A stretch of 64,000 nt of DNA from Leisingera aquaemixtae (lineage in GTDB: Bacteria; Pseudomonadota; Alphaproteobacteria; Rhodobacterales; Rhodobacteraceae), in the NCBI RefSeq assembly GCF_019801145.1, contig NZ_JAHVJQ010000003.1:527404-591403 (forward strand), written 5' to 3'. The notes under the pieces were generated by a model, which saw only the letters and a program-made list of their open reading frames with translations, was not told the DNA's origin and ran no database searches. Positions 26,888 through 36,165 of the stretch are shown piece by piece; the first letter of the stretch is position 1; each line of letters begins with the position of its first letter. Position numbers and translations under genes: made by a program.

Positions 26888-27595
26888 TTACCACTGGGAG
26901 GATACTTCCCACTTGGCGATCAGTTCGTTCAGCGAGCCGTCGTCTTTCATCGACTGGATCGCCGCGTCGAACTTGCCGCGCAGCTCTGCGTCCGATTCAC
27001 GGAAGCCCATGCCAACACCGCCGCCCAGCGATTCGGAGCGCTCCAGCATCACCAGGTCGTCGCTCAGCACGGAATCAAGGAAGCTCTTGTCTGCCAGAAC
27101 CGCGTCGGCTTCGCCGTTGCGCACGGCCGCGACGGTTTCTTCCGGGGTCGCGAATTCGACCAGGGTCCAGCCCTGCTCAGCGATGAAGGCCGCCTGGATG
27201 GTGGTGGCCTGGGCCGCGATCACGCCGCCTTCGAGGTCGACGTCAGCGGACTGGGCAACATAGGCGGACGGATCCGGCGGCGTGTAGGGCTGGGTGAAGT
27301 CGATGACTTCATCGCGCTCGTCGGTGATCGACATGCCGGCGATGATGGTGTCGTAGTTGCCGGAGACCAGGTTCGGAATGATCGAATCCCAGTCGTTCTT
27401 GACCCACTCGCAGGTCAACTCGGCGCGCTTGCACAGCTCATCGCCCAGCTCGCGCTCGAAGCCGTCGATCTCGCCGGCGTCGTTGACGAAGTTCCACGGC
27501 GCATAAGCGCCCTCGGTGCCCAGGCGCACAGTGTCCGCCAGGCCCATGCCCGCGGTCAGCGCCAGGGCGGCGGTGCCAAGGATCAGTGATTTCAT
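26888..27595 (-). CDS. Periplasmic amino-acid/amine binding protein of an ABC transporter
   Basis: The 235-residue protein has a signal peptide (MKSLILGTAALALTAGMGLA, cleavage before DTV). The family-3 solute-binding signatures follow: GTEGAYAPWNFVNDAGEIDG, DWDSIIPNLVSGNYDTIIAG and DFTQPY. ATG 27595 is used because GGGAG precedes it; a TTG one codon earlier is less likely. The ligand is probably a cationic amino acid, opine or polyamine-like compound, given the catabolic genes downstream. The sequence itself does not settle this. Confidence 0.92.
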   Translation of the reverse strand: MKSLILGTAALALTAGMGLADTVRLGTEGAYAPWNFVNDAGEIDGFERELGDELCKRAELTCEWVKNDWDSIIPNLVSGNYDTIIAGMSITDERDEVIDFTQPYTPPDPSAYVAQSADVDLEGGVIAAQATTIQAAFIAEQGWTLVEFATPEETVAAVRNGEADAVLADKSFLDSVLSDDLVMLERSESLGGGVGMGFRESDAELRGKFDAAIQSMKDDGSLNELIAKWEVSSQW

Positions 27596-27634
27596 CAAGT
27601 TACTCCCATTTTTGGTTGGTTATTGGTTTCGTTA

Positions 27635-28414
27635 TTATTGCTCGTGGCGGGTCGAAGACAAGAACGCCCGCAGCCGTTCGGAGCGGGTGCCGCCAAAGAC
27701 TTCGTCCGGGGTGCCCTCTTCCTCGATCAGGCCCTGGTGCAGGAACACTACATGGCTGGACACATCTGCCGCCATTTTCATGTCGTGGGTCACGATCAGC
27801 ATGGTGCGGCCTTCGGCGGCAAGATCCTTGATCACCTTGACCACTTCCTGCTCCAGTTCCGGGTCCAGGGCAGAGGTGGGCTCGTCGAACAAAAGCGCCT
27901 CGGGCTCCATGCACAGGGCGCGGGCGATCGCCGCGCGCTGCTGCTGGCCGCCGGACAGCTGCGCCGGGTAGACGTCGCATTTGTCGCCGATGCCGACCTT
28001 GTCCAGGTAATAGCGGGCCTTCTCCTCAACCTCGGCCTTGTCGCGGCCCAGCACGGTGACCGGCGCCTCCATCACATTCTGCAGAATGGTCATATGGGCC
28101 CACAGGTTGAACTGCTGGAACACCATGGACAGATTGGTGCGGATGCGCAGGATCTGCTTGGCATCAGCAGGGCGGCGCGCCAGCCCCTTGCCAGCCCAGA
28201 TGATCGGCTCGCCCTTGAACAGGACGTCGCCCTCCTGGCTGTCTTCCAGCAGGTTGCAGCAGCGCAGCAAGGTCGATTTGCCCGATCCCGAAGATCCGAT
28301 CAGCGACACCACATCGCCCTTCTTGGCGGTGATGTCGACGCCTTTGATCACTTCCAGCTCGCCATAGGATTTGTGCAAGCCGCGGATTTGCAGAACGGGC
28401 GTTGTATCGGTCAA
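27635..28414 (-). CDS. Amino-acid ABC transporter ATP-binding protein
   Basis: The 259-residue ATPase has Walker A GSSGSGKST (about 40-48), signature LSGGQQQRAAIARAL, Walker B LLFDEPTSALDP and switch histidine IVTHD. It powers the two-permease importer encoded downstream. The only start compatible with the family N-terminus is TTG at 28412-28414 (residues MTDTTPVLQIRGLHKSYG), with AGGGAC about nine bases upstream. This rare start may lower ATPase yield relative to the binding protein. Confidence 0.93.
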   Translation of the reverse strand: MTDTTPVLQIRGLHKSYGELEVIKGVDITAKKGDVVSLIGSSGSGKSTLLRCCNLLEDSQEGDVLFKGEPIIWAGKGLARRPADAKQILRIRTNLSMVFQQFNLWAHMTILQNVMEAPVTVLGRDKAEVEEKARYYLDKVGIGDKCDVYPAQLSGGQQQRAAIARALCMEPEALLFDEPTSALDPELEQEVVKVIKDLAAEGRTMLIVTHDMKMAADVSSHVVFLHQGLIEEEGTPDEVFGGTRSERLRAFLSSTRHEQ

Positions 28415-28549
28415 GGTGTCTTTGTCCCTGTGAGTGGAAATTCGTTCTTATTGGACCGAAAAAAAGACCGAATGCAACGTTCAAACCGCACAAGCTGGCA
28501 CCTCAGGTGTCAAAATGGCGGGTTAACCGGCCCATTTCGGAAGGGGGCG

Positions 28550-29323
28550 CTACGTCAGCTCCGCCGCGCGGATACGCTGCTCCGTCAGCACCGGGCCGGG
28601 CGGGGTCGGCACCGCCAGGTAATCGCTGGGGGTGAGCCGCACCAGCCCCTTGAGACGCAGGCAGGCTCTGCTGTCCTCATCCAGCCCGCGGATGGCTGCC
28701 TCGATGGCCGTGAACAGCTCATCCGTGTCTCTGCCAAAGGCGGTGATATAGGGCAGCGCAGGCGTCGGGTCCGTGCGCTCTACCTCGCACAGACCGGCAG
28801 CGAAACCGTCGTATTCCTTGATCATTTCCCAGGTCAGCGCGTCGAGGGAGGCAAAGTCTGCCCGGCCCTCTGCAACCGCCTCGGCAGACAGCCGGTGGCC
28901 GCCGGTTTCCACCAGTGCGCCGGGCAAGATGGAGCGCTCGTGCAGATGCACCATCGGTGCGGCCCAGCCCGATTGCGACAGCGCTTCGTTATAGGCAAAG
29001 CGGCGTCCCGCAAAGGCAGCGAGCGGCTGGCCCACGTCCTCCTGGCGGGCGACAATAACGCTGTTGTAATAGCCGGGCTCGCAGCCGGGCAGGCCGTAAT
29101 CGGGGGTGCCCACAAGTTCCACCTCGCCGTAAAGCCGGGTGCGGTACGGGCAGCCGCAGGTTTGCGACAGCAGCAGCTCGGGGGATTTCCACACCTCCCA
29201 GAAATCGGCGCCGCGGGTCAGCTGGTCCGGCCCGCCGCTCAGGTGCTTGCGGATCTCCGTCCAGAACCTGTCATTGGCCGCCGCGGTTTCCGGGCGGTCG
29301 TACATTCCGAGATGTGCAATCAT
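28550..29323 (-). CDS. PhnD-like phosphate/phosphonate-type binding domain protein without signal peptide
   Basis: The 257-residue protein matches the PhnD-type periplasmic binding fold: SQTCGCPYRTRL, GTPDYGLPGCEPGYYNSVIV, FAYNEALSQSGWAAPM and DFASLDALTWEMI. There is no N-terminal signal peptide (MIAHLGMYDRPETAAANDRF), so a periplasmic location is doubtful. No phosphonate permease or ATPase gene is adjacent. Its ATG overlaps the stop of the upstream TerB-like gene by four bases, so the three genes 30227 to 28550 form one coupled unit. Confidence 0.8.
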   Translation of the reverse strand: MIAHLGMYDRPETAAANDRFWTEIRKHLSGGPDQLTRGADFWEVWKSPELLLSQTCGCPYRTRLYGEVELVGTPDYGLPGCEPGYYNSVIVARQEDVGQPLAAFAGRRFAYNEALSQSGWAAPMVHLHERSILPGALVETGGHRLSAEAVAEGRADFASLDALTWEMIKEYDGFAAGLCEVERTDPTPALPYITAFGRDTDELFTAIEAAIRGLDEDSRACLRLKGLVRLTPSDYLAVPTPPGPVLTEQRIRAAELT

Positions 29324-29760
29324 TTCGCGGCCTCTGCCCGTTTGCGCGCCTTGGCGCTGTCCACGTCTGAAACGCCCAGCAGGCTGGAGGACAGCCGCAG
29401 CAGCGCGTCCTCATTGGCATCCCGGCGGCCGTCCGCCAGAGCTACCTGCCACAGCGCCTCGATCACGCCGGTGCGGTCCTTATAGGCCACCGCATCCTTG
29501 ATTGCCCGGGTGAAACGCACGGTGTCGGGGGCCTCTGCCTCCATCGCCTCTGCCTGTTCACGCAGGATCAGCGCGCCGCCGGTGTCCAGCCCGAAGCGGG
29601 CGGTCAGGATGCGGTCGATGCGGTCCTTCTCCACCTCGGAGTAATTGTGGTCGGAGCGGGCAATCCGCACCAGCAGCGCGGTCAGCGCCAGCCGGGCGCC
29701 TTCGTCGTCTAGCTGCGCAGGCGCCGGCTCCAGCAGCCGGTTCAGCAGTTCCTTGAACAT
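29320..29760 (-). CDS. TerB-family protein (second of two)
   Basis: The 146-residue helical protein matches the TerB/DjlA-type fold: ALTALLVRIARSDHNYSEVE, then IDRIL, EALWQVALADGRRDANEDAL and LLRLSSSLLGVS. TerB domains bind metal or membrane complexes and are named from tellurite-resistance loci. No other Ter genes are present. The gene overlaps both neighbours by one to four bases. It is similar to the gene immediately upstream, suggesting tandem duplication. Confidence 0.82.
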   Translation of the reverse strand: MFKELLNRLLEPAPAQLDDEGARLALTALLVRIARSDHNYSEVEKDRIDRILTARFGLDTGGALILREQAEAMEAEAPDTVRFTRAIKDAVAYKDRTGVIEALWQVALADGRRDANEDALLRLSSSLLGVSDVDSAKARKRAEAAK

Positions 29761-30227
29761 CAGCTGTCCTCCGCGGTGCCGCTGAATTTCTTTACCGCGC
29801 GGGCACGGGCCTTCTCGCTGTCGGCATAAGACAGCCCCATGGCCTTGCGTGCGTCCTCGATGATGGTGACTTCGCCCGCGTGTTCGGTGCCGTCTGCCAG
29901 CACCACTTCCCACAGCGCATCCAGTGCCGCCAGCCGTTCCTCGAGGCCGGTGGTCTCGCGGATCAGGCGGCCGAAGGTGTCGGTCTCCGGCGCTGCGGCG
30001 TGCAGTTTCTCGCAGGTGGCGCGCACCTTGGCGGCCTCGATCGCGTTGTGCTGGTAGAGTCGCGCCAGTATCCGGTCGATCAGGCTGATCTCTTCCAGCT
30101 GGTATTCGCGGTCCGCCTTCGCCACCCGCACCAGGAGCGCCCCCAGCGCCAGCTCGGCATCCGGGTCCGGCAGGGCAGGCGGCTCGGACGGGCGGAAAGC
30201 TTGAAAGAACTTCTTGAGCAGGGGCAT
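29760..30227 (-). CDS. TerB-family protein (first of two)
   Basis: The 155-residue protein has the same TerB-like pattern as its neighbour: LGALLVRVAKADREYQLEE, IDRILARL, LDALWEVVLADGTEHAGEV and a closing ARKAMGLSYADSEKARARA. The N-terminus (MPLLKKFFQAF) is basic and amphipathic and could associate with membrane. It starts the coupled unit TerB-TerB-PhnD-like. The metal-dependent role of TerB proteins is established only for some members. Confidence 0.82.
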   Translation of the reverse strand: MPLLKKFFQAFRPSEPPALPDPDAELALGALLVRVAKADREYQLEEISLIDRILARLYQHNAIEAAKVRATCEKLHAAAPETDTFGRLIRETTGLEERLAALDALWEVVLADGTEHAGEVTIIEDARKAMGLSYADSEKARARAVKKFSGTAEDS

Positions 30228-30263
30228 CAGCAGACCTCAGACACAGCAGCAGGGCAGGCGGGG

Positions 30264-30557
30264 TTATTCGCCATAGCCCTCAATGATTTGCATATCACCC
30301 GCCGAGACCGGATCGCGAAGCGCCTTGGCGGCCTGATAGGCCATTGAATCATAGCAGGCTTTTGCGGTTTCGAAATCCTTGAATTCAATCACCACGGTAC
30401 GGGCGCGGAACTGGCCCTCGCGCACTTCCCGGCCGCCGCCGCGCACCAGGAACTTCGCCCCGTATTCGGCAAAGACCGGCCCGTTTGCATTGATGTAATC
30501 CTTGTAGCGCTCCATGTCGTGCACATCCACATGGGCCACCCAGTATCCTTTGGGCAT
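30264..30557 (-). CDS. DUF1330 family protein
   Basis: The 97-residue protein opens MPKGYWVAHVDVHDMERYKD and contains ARTVVIEFKDFETAKACYDS, the pattern of DUF1330, a ferredoxin-like dimeric alpha/beta barrel fold. The biochemical role of the family is unclear. GGGAGG precedes ATG 30557, and the upstream in-frame extension is not conserved. It lies between valS and the TerB genes and is separate from both. Confidence 0.85.
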   Translation of the reverse strand: MPKGYWVAHVDVHDMERYKDYINANGPVFAEYGAKFLVRGGGREVREGQFRARTVVIEFKDFETAKACYDSMAYQAAKALRDPVSAGDMQIIEGYGE

Positions 30558-30692
30558 GAGCTGCAGCCTCCCTTTTGTTGTGGTTGCGGGCAGGCTGATA
30601 CAAAAGCGCGGCAAAGACAATGGGGCGGTTGCCTGGAAATTCCCCGTATGCCGGAAACCTGCATGGTTTCAAAGGGTTGCGCTGGAAATCAG

Positions 30693-30716
30693 AACGCCCG
30701 CCAAGGGGCGGGCGTT
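30693..30716 (-). terminator. Hairpin terminator candidate of valS
   Basis: AACGCCCGCC pairs perfectly with GGCGGGCGTT over a 4-base loop, 25 bases after the valS stop. The T-run after it is poor in both directions, so efficiency is uncertain. Confidence 0.55.
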
Positions 30717-30741
30717 TGCAGTTGTTCGGAAACCCTGGAGG

Positions 30742-33700
30742 TCAGGCAATCTCGGCCAGGCGTGCCAGCGCTTCTTTGACCTTGGCTTCCTCCTCCTCGC
30801 GCGCGGCAAGGTTTTCGCGGGCTTCCGCCACAACCTCTTCCGGCGCGGAGGCTGCGAATTTCGGGTTGTTCAGCCGCCCGCGCAATCCGCCCAGCTCCTT
30901 GGCGAGTTTGCCGAGGGTTTTTTCCAGGCGGGCCTTTTCGGCGTCCACGTCGATCACATCCGCCAGCGGCAGGCCGAAGGAAGCGCCGGGCGCGGCCACC
31001 GAGGCACAGCCCTTGGGGAAGCTTTCCACCTGCTCCAGCGAGGTGATGCGGGCAAGCTTCTGGATCATCGCCTCGTTCTTCTCCCAGGCCGCGCGGGCCT
31101 GATCGGAGAACTCGGTCACCACCATCGGGATCTTGGCCCCGGCCGGCACATGCATTTGTGCGCGGGTGGAGCGGATGTTCTCGATCGCGGTGATCACCCA
31201 GTTCATCTCGGCATCGGCCTCGGCGTTGACCAACTCGATGCCGTAGGTCGGCCACTCGGCATGCACCAGCATCTTCTCGCGCTTGGCGGTGTTGCCCCAC
31301 AGCTCCTCGGTGATGAAGGGCATGATCGGGTGCAGCAGGATCATGCACTGATCCAGCACCCAGCCCAGCGTCTGGCGGGTCTCGGCGATCACCGCCTCAT
31401 CCTCTGAGCCGAACAGCGGTTTCGACAGCTCGATGTACCAGTCGCAGACCTTGCCCCAGACAAAAGCGTAAAGCGCATTGGCCGCGTCGTTGAAACGGTA
31501 GGCTTCCAGCGCCGCATCCACCTCAACCCGGACCTTGGCGGTTTCGCCGATGATCCACTGGTTCACCGCGGCCTTGGCGTCGGGGCAGGCGTAGGCAGGC
31601 ACTTCCGGGTCATAGACGTTGTTGAAATGGGCAAAGTTCACCGCATTCCACAGCTTGGTGCCAAAGTTCCGGTAGCCCTTGAGCCGCTCCATATCCAGCT
31701 TCAGCACGCCGCCAAGCGCCGCCATCGCTGCAGAAGAGAAGCGCAGCGCGTCCGCGCCGAATTCCTCGATGATCTCCAGCGGGTCGACCACGTTGCCGGT
31801 GGATTTCGACATCTTCTTGCCTTTGGCATCGCGCACGAGGCCATGCAGGTAGACGGTGTCGAAGGGGATGCGCTCCTTGACCGGCAGGCTTTCGTCCAGC
31901 ACCGCCAGCTGCATCATCATCATCCGGGCGACCCAGAAGAACAGGATGTCCTGACCGGTGACCAGGGTCGAGGTCGGGAAGTACTTCTGCATTTCCGGCG
32001 TAACGTCCGGCCAGCCCAGGGTGCCGATCGGCCAGAGGCCGGAGGAGAACCAGGTGTCCAGAACGTCGGGGTCGCGGAACATCGGCACCTGCATCGGGCC
32101 GTCGAAGCTGCGGATGGCGCCTTCGTCCTGCACATCCATCAGCTTGACCTGTTCGGCCAGAATCTTCGCCGCCTCATGCTGGTCGGCGACGATGCGGAAT
32201 TCGGTGCCTTCGACGGACTGAAGCCGCGCCTTTTCCAGCGCTTCTTCCTCGGTTGCGGCGCAAATCGGGTACCAGTCCTCTTCACCGGGGATGTACCAGA
32301 CCGGGATCTGATGACCCCACCACAGCTGGCGAGAGATGCACCAGGGCTCGATGTTTTCCAGCCAGTGGTAATAGGTCTTCTCGCCCGAATCCGGCAGGAT
32401 CTTCACATCGCCGTTCTTCACTGCATCCAGCGCCGGGCCGACAACCTTTTCCGCATCCACAAACCACTGGTCGGTCAGCATCGGCTCGATCACCACCTTG
32501 GAGCGGTCGCCGAAGGGCTGCATGATCGGCTTGTTCTCGACGTAAGGCTCCTGCACCTCAACGTCTTCGCCGGTCTCCGGATCGGTCTTGGTGACGGTGT
32601 GCATTACCGCCAGGCCTTCACTGGTGATCTGCTCGACCACCAGTTTGCGTGCCTCGAACCGGTCCAGCCCGCGCAGGTCGTCCGGCACCAGGTTGATGGC
32701 GTCGGCCTCGTTCTCAGACAGGGTTTGCTCGCCCTTGGCCACCGCCATGGCAATGCCTGCGGCCTCGTCATAAGGCGCGCCGTCGGCCCGCATTTGGCCG
32801 CGCATATCCATCAGGCGGTACATCGGGATGCCGCCGCGCTTGGCAACCTGATAGTCGTTGAAGTCATGCGCGCCGGTGATCTTCACGGCGCCGGAGCCGA
32901 AATCCTTGTCCGGGTACTCATCGGTGATGATCGGGATCAGACGGCGGTGCTCCTTGGGGCCGACCGGGATTTCACACAGCTTGCCCACGATGGGGGCATA
33001 GCGTTCATCCGAGGGGTGCACGGCAACCGCGCCGTCGCCCAGCATGGTCTCGGGCCTTGTGGTGGCGATGGAGATATAGTCGCGCTCCTCCTCGAGGATG
33101 ACGTTGCCGTCTTCGTCCTTCTCCACATAGGTGTAAGTGGCACCGTTCGCGAGCGGGTACTTGAAGTGCCACATGTGGCCCGCAACCTCGATGTTCTCGA
33201 CCTCAAGGTCGGAAATCGCGGTTTCGAAATGCGGGTCCCAGTTGACCAGCCGCTTGCCGCGGTAGATCAGCCCCTTGTTGTACATCTCAACAAACACCTT
33301 GATCACGGCGTCATGGAAGTTGGGGGAGTTCTCGTGGCCGGTGCGGGTGTCGCCCTGGGCGCCTGCCATGGTGAAGGCGGTGCGGGAGAAATCGCAGGAG
33401 GCGCCGAGGCGTTTCAGCTGCTCAACAATGGTGCCGCCGGATTTTTCCTTCCATTCCCAGACCTTCTCCAGGAATTTTTCGCGGCCCAGCTCGCGGCGCG
33501 ACGGCTGCTGGTTCTTTGCCAGCTCGCGCTCCACCACCATTTGCGTTGCGATGCCCGCATGGTCGGTGCCGGGCTGCCACAGTGTGTCAAAGCCCTGCAT
33601 CCGCTTCCAGCGGATCAGGATGTCCTGAAGCGTGTTGTTGAAGGCATGGCCCATGTGCAGGACGCCTGTCACGTTGGGCGGCGGGATCATGATGCAATAG

Positions 33701-33813
33701 GTGGAGGCTTCGGGCTTGGCGTTGGCGCCTGCCTTGAAACAGCCGGCCTCTTCCCAGGCCTTGTAAAGGCGGCTCTCGGCTTCGGCCGCGTTGAATGTCT
33801 TTTCCATCGCCAT
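30742..33813 (-). CDS. valS: Valine--tRNA ligase
   Basis: The 1023-residue class Ia synthetase has the HIGH motif as HMGH (53-56, in [15 protein letters not shown]), the KMSKS loop as [11 protein letters not shown], a CP1 editing domain ([20 protein letters not shown]) and a C-terminal coiled coil ([20 protein letters not shown]). It charges tRNA-Val and deacylates mischarged threonine. The length is usual for alphaproteobacteria. AGGACC lies eight bases before ATG 33813. Confidence 0.98.
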   Translation of the reverse strand: MAMEKTFNAAEAESRLYKAWEEAGCFKAGANAKPEASTYCIMIPPPNVTGVLHMGHAFNNTLQDILIRWKRMQGFDTLWQPGTDHAGIATQMVVERELAKNQQPSRRELGREKFLEKVWEWKEKSGGTIVEQLKRLGASCDFSRTAFTMAGAQGDTRTGHENSPNFHDAVIKVFVEMYNKGLIYRGKRLVNWDPHFETAISDLEVENIEVAGHMWHFKYPLANGATYTYVEKDEDGNVILEEERDYISIATTRPETMLGDGAVAVHPSDERYAPIVGKLCEIPVGPKEHRRLIPIITDEYPDKDFGSGAVKITGAHDFNDYQVAKRGGIPMYRLMDMRGQMRADGAPYDEAAGIAMAVAKGEQTLSENEADAINLVPDDLRGLDRFEARKLVVEQITSEGLAVMHTVTKTDPETGEDVEVQEPYVENKPIMQPFGDRSKVVIEPMLTDQWFVDAEKVVGPALDAVKNGDVKILPDSGEKTYYHWLENIEPWCISRQLWWGHQIPVWYIPGEEDWYPICAATEEEALEKARLQSVEGTEFRIVADQHEAAKILAEQVKLMDVQDEGAIRSFDGPMQVPMFRDPDVLDTWFSSGLWPIGTLGWPDVTPEMQKYFPTSTLVTGQDILFFWVARMMMMQLAVLDESLPVKERIPFDTVYLHGLVRDAKGKKMSKSTGNVVDPLEIIEEFGADALRFSSAAMAALGGVLKLDMERLKGYRNFGTKLWNAVNFAHFNNVYDPEVPAYACPDAKAAVNQWIIGETAKVRVEVDAALEAYRFNDAANALYAFVWGKVCDWYIELSKPLFGSEDEAVIAETRQTLGWVLDQCMILLHPIMPFITEELWGNTAKREKMLVHAEWPTYGIELVNAEADAEMNWVITAIENIRSTRAQMHVPAGAKIPMVVTEFSDQARAAWEKNEAMIQKLARITSLEQVESFPKGCASVAAPGASFGLPLADVIDVDAEKARLEKTLGKLAKELGGLRGRLNNPKFAASAPEEVVAEARENLAAREEEEAKVKEALARLAEIA

Positions 33814-34142
33814 GCGCTAGGTCCTGCGTGCGTGTAATTTCGGGTCGCGCTATCCCTTACCGAAAGGGGCGGCAAAGGGAAAGTCCCAGCGGCGCAGCAG
33901 CGGGCGGGCAGGTGCGGCGATGCGCCCAGGCGCATTTTTTTGGAACCATGGCCGGACGCTGCGTTTTAACTTCACCATACGCCGCGCAGGTCTGCGGGGC
34001 GGATTGAGTTTCAGGCGCCCGGTTCCGGCGCTGCAGTCAAAGACGCCCGGCCCCTGCTGACGCGCATTCCGCGGTATGGGCCGGGCGCACGATTCCAGCT
34101 ACCGTGCAATCGGGTTGCAGGAAGGCTTTAGCTCGCCCCGTT
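33814..34142. other. 329-base intergenic region with one long hairpin
   Basis: No convincing gene is seen here. It must hold the valS promoter (minus strand). A hairpin at 34044-34087 has a perfect 10-bp stem (CGCCCGGCCC with GGGCCGGGCG) and a 24-base loop, followed on the minus strand by TCTTTG. It may be a weak terminator of the sterol-desaturase gene that ends at 34143. Confidence 0.5.
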
Positions 34143-35144
34143 TCAGCCTGCGCTCCAGATCTTGCGGCGGCGTTCCTTGACCATTTCGTTGCCCTCTTCA
34201 GTGCCGTCATGGAAGGTGTTGAACCATTCGTCCCAGGGGGTTTCCCAGGTGCCGTAGTTGCAGTCGAAAAACCTGTGGTGCAGCTGGTGGAAGAAATCGC
34301 CGACCAGGAACTTGGCTTTGTTGCCGAGTTTCAGATGCTCGAACCCTGCGTGCGAGGTCGGGGCGCCAATGCCGTGGTGGAACAGCAGGAAGATCGCCAG
34401 TACCGGATGCCCCGGCAGCAGGAAGAAAATCATGGTGTCGAACATCAGAAAGAAGCTCTCCACCGGATGCATCGCCAGGCCGGACCAGGGGCCGGTGTTG
34501 ATGTTGCGGTGATGCCTGGCGTGCACCTTGGTATAAAGCACGCCCACATGCAGCAGCCGGTGCAGCCAGTAGAAGTGAAAGCCCGCCCATACGGGGATGA
34601 AGATGGTCATCAGGACGAAGGTGACGGGATTTTCCTCCAGCGTGATCATCGTCACCCAGCCGTTTGCATAGGCGTACAGGATCAGGCTTTCCCAGAAGGT
34701 CCAGAAGGTGAGCGCCGGACCGAGGGTCCAGAACATGTTGTCCCAGACCTGGTTCTTGAAGGTGAAGACCTTGGCGCCCTTCATCATCGGGCGCATGTCA
34801 TAGCGGTATTCGTCTGCTTGGGTCCGGAACTTCCACAGCGCCAGATGCAGCCCGCCGGCCACCACCATCAGGATGCAGAAATTGCGGAGCCAGATTTCAG
34901 CCACCCAGTCCCAGCTGAAGGTAGCGATGCGGTCGAGCGGCGGGGTGAAGAAGGTCCAGGTGATGATAGCAAAGACCAGCAAAAGCGCGCGCAGCGCCAA
35001 AGGGTTCCAGCTCTGCAGCAGGTATTTGATTGAGGCCAGCGGCTTCATCGGCCAGTCCCAATACGGGGAGGTCTGGATCGGAAGCGCGGGGGTGAAGTTC
35101 CAAATCTTGCGCTTGGGGCGCGGCGCGTTGGCGGGACCTGTCAT
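34143..35144 (-). CDS. Sterol desaturase / fatty-acid hydroxylase superfamily membrane protein
   Basis: The 333-residue protein has four or more membrane helices and the three histidine clusters of the family: HRLLH, HARHH and HQLHHR. These bind a di-iron centre that uses oxygen to hydroxylate or desaturate lipids. Upstream segment VFTFKNQVWDN and the closing FDCNYGTWETPWDEWF are shared with the paralogue at 59140-60144. It is divergent from a LysR gene. The lipid substrate is unknown; cholesterol-type sterols are not expected in this group. Confidence 0.88.
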   Translation of the reverse strand: MTGPANAPRPKRKIWNFTPALPIQTSPYWDWPMKPLASIKYLLQSWNPLALRALLLVFAIITWTFFTPPLDRIATFSWDWVAEIWLRNFCILMVVAGGLHLALWKFRTQADEYRYDMRPMMKGAKVFTFKNQVWDNMFWTLGPALTFWTFWESLILYAYANGWVTMITLEENPVTFVLMTIFIPVWAGFHFYWLHRLLHVGVLYTKVHARHHRNINTGPWSGLAMHPVESFFLMFDTMIFFLLPGHPVLAIFLLFHHGIGAPTSHAGFEHLKLGNKAKFLVGDFFHQLHHRFFDCNYGTWETPWDEWFNTFHDGTEEGNEMVKERRRKIWSAG

Positions 35145-35253
35145 GTCTCGTCTCTCATCTGGCTGGTGGTGCGGCTGTTGCCGCGGGGGCTGTTCGCTGC
35201 CATGAACCCTAGGGGAGGGGTGGAAAATCCCAGCACGGTATGTCTTGCCGGTG

Positions 35254-35274
35254 AGGCTAAGTTTTGCTTAGCCT
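35254..35274. promoter_or_regulatory. Inverted repeat just before the LysR gene
   Basis: AGGCTAAG and CTTAGCCT form perfect 8-bp arms with a 5-base spacer and end seven bases before the LysR start codon. It may be an autoregulatory operator or an mRNA hairpin masking the ribosome-binding site. Confidence 0.5.
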
Positions 35275-35280
35275 TGCTGC

Positions 35281-36162
35281 ATGGCGACCCGGATTCCCTC
35301 CCTGAACTGGCTACGCGTGTTCGAGGCCGCGGCGCGCACTGAAAGCTTTGCCCGTGCGGCGGCGCAGCTGAACATGTCGGCCGCTGCCGTAAGCCAGCAG
35401 GTGAAGGCGCTGGAGACGCAGCTGGGCACGCCGCTGTTTCACCGCCACGCGCACGCGGTGACGCTGACAGAGGCCGGCCGGGCCTATCTGCCCTCGGTCC
35501 AGCAGTCGCTTCTGATGCTGGAAACCGCCACCACGGGCCTGTTCGGGGAAAGCCGCGAGCAGCGGCTGTTTGTGCAGTCGGTGCTGCTGTTTGCGCACGG
35601 GGTGCTGGCGCGCGGGCTGCCGGAATTCCAGGCCGCGCATCCGCAGGTCAGCCTGGCGCTTAGCACCGGCAATATGGCGGCGGATTTTGCCAACCAGTTT
35701 ACAGACTTGCAGATCGTTTTCGGCAACCCGTCACTGTTCGGGGCCGAAGGCGACGAACTGCTGCGCGAGGTGCTCTATCCGGTGGCCCCGCCGGAGATGG
35801 CGGCGCAAATCCATTCACCGCAGGATCTGTTCCGTTTTCCGCTGATCGAGGTGTCCACTCATCGGGCCAGTTGGGTGCAGCTGTTTGAAAGCCTGCGTCT
35901 GTCACACGGTCAGGCACGTTATTTCTTTGCCGACAATTCGCTGATGGCGGCGGAGCTGTCGGCACAGGGGATGGGGATTGCGCTGGCACGCGCGCCGGCT
36001 TCGGATGCCGTGGTGAAGGCCAGCGGGCTGGTGCGCTGCCTGCCGGAGGTCGAAGTGCCAGGGCGGGAGGCTTACCATTTGATCTACCCGGACCGGGGCG
36101 CCATGCGTCCTGCAGCAAAACTGTTCCGGGACTGGCTGCTGGATTACGTGGCAACCGTTTGA
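35281..36162 (+). CDS. LysR-family regulator (GcvA/AmpR branch)
   Basis: The 293-residue protein has the N-terminal winged HTH (SLNWLRVFEAAARTESFARA, then AAAQLNMSAAAVSQQVKALE) of the GcvA-like LysR branch and a C-terminal effector domain (about 90-293). It is divergent from the sterol-desaturase gene across 136 bases and probably controls it. It is related to the LysR at 57357-58247, which also neighbours a sterol-desaturase gene. The effector ligand is not evident. Confidence 0.9.
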   Translation: MATRIPSLNWLRVFEAAARTESFARAAAQLNMSAAAVSQQVKALETQLGTPLFHRHAHAVTLTEAGRAYLPSVQQSLLMLETATTGLFGESREQRLFVQSVLLFAHGVLARGLPEFQAAHPQVSLALSTGNMAADFANQFTDLQIVFGNPSLFGAEGDELLREVLYPVAPPEMAAQIHSPQDLFRFPLIEVSTHRASWVQLFESLRLSHGQARYFFADNSLMAAELSAQGMGIALARAPASDAVVKASGLVRCLPEVEVPGREAYHLIYPDRGAMRPAAKLFRDWLLDYVATV

Positions 36163-36165
36163 ATC

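Noticed and set aside
29320..30227. Tellurite-resistance operon
   Set aside because: Only TerB-like proteins are present; TerC, TerD/E and TerZ genes are absent.
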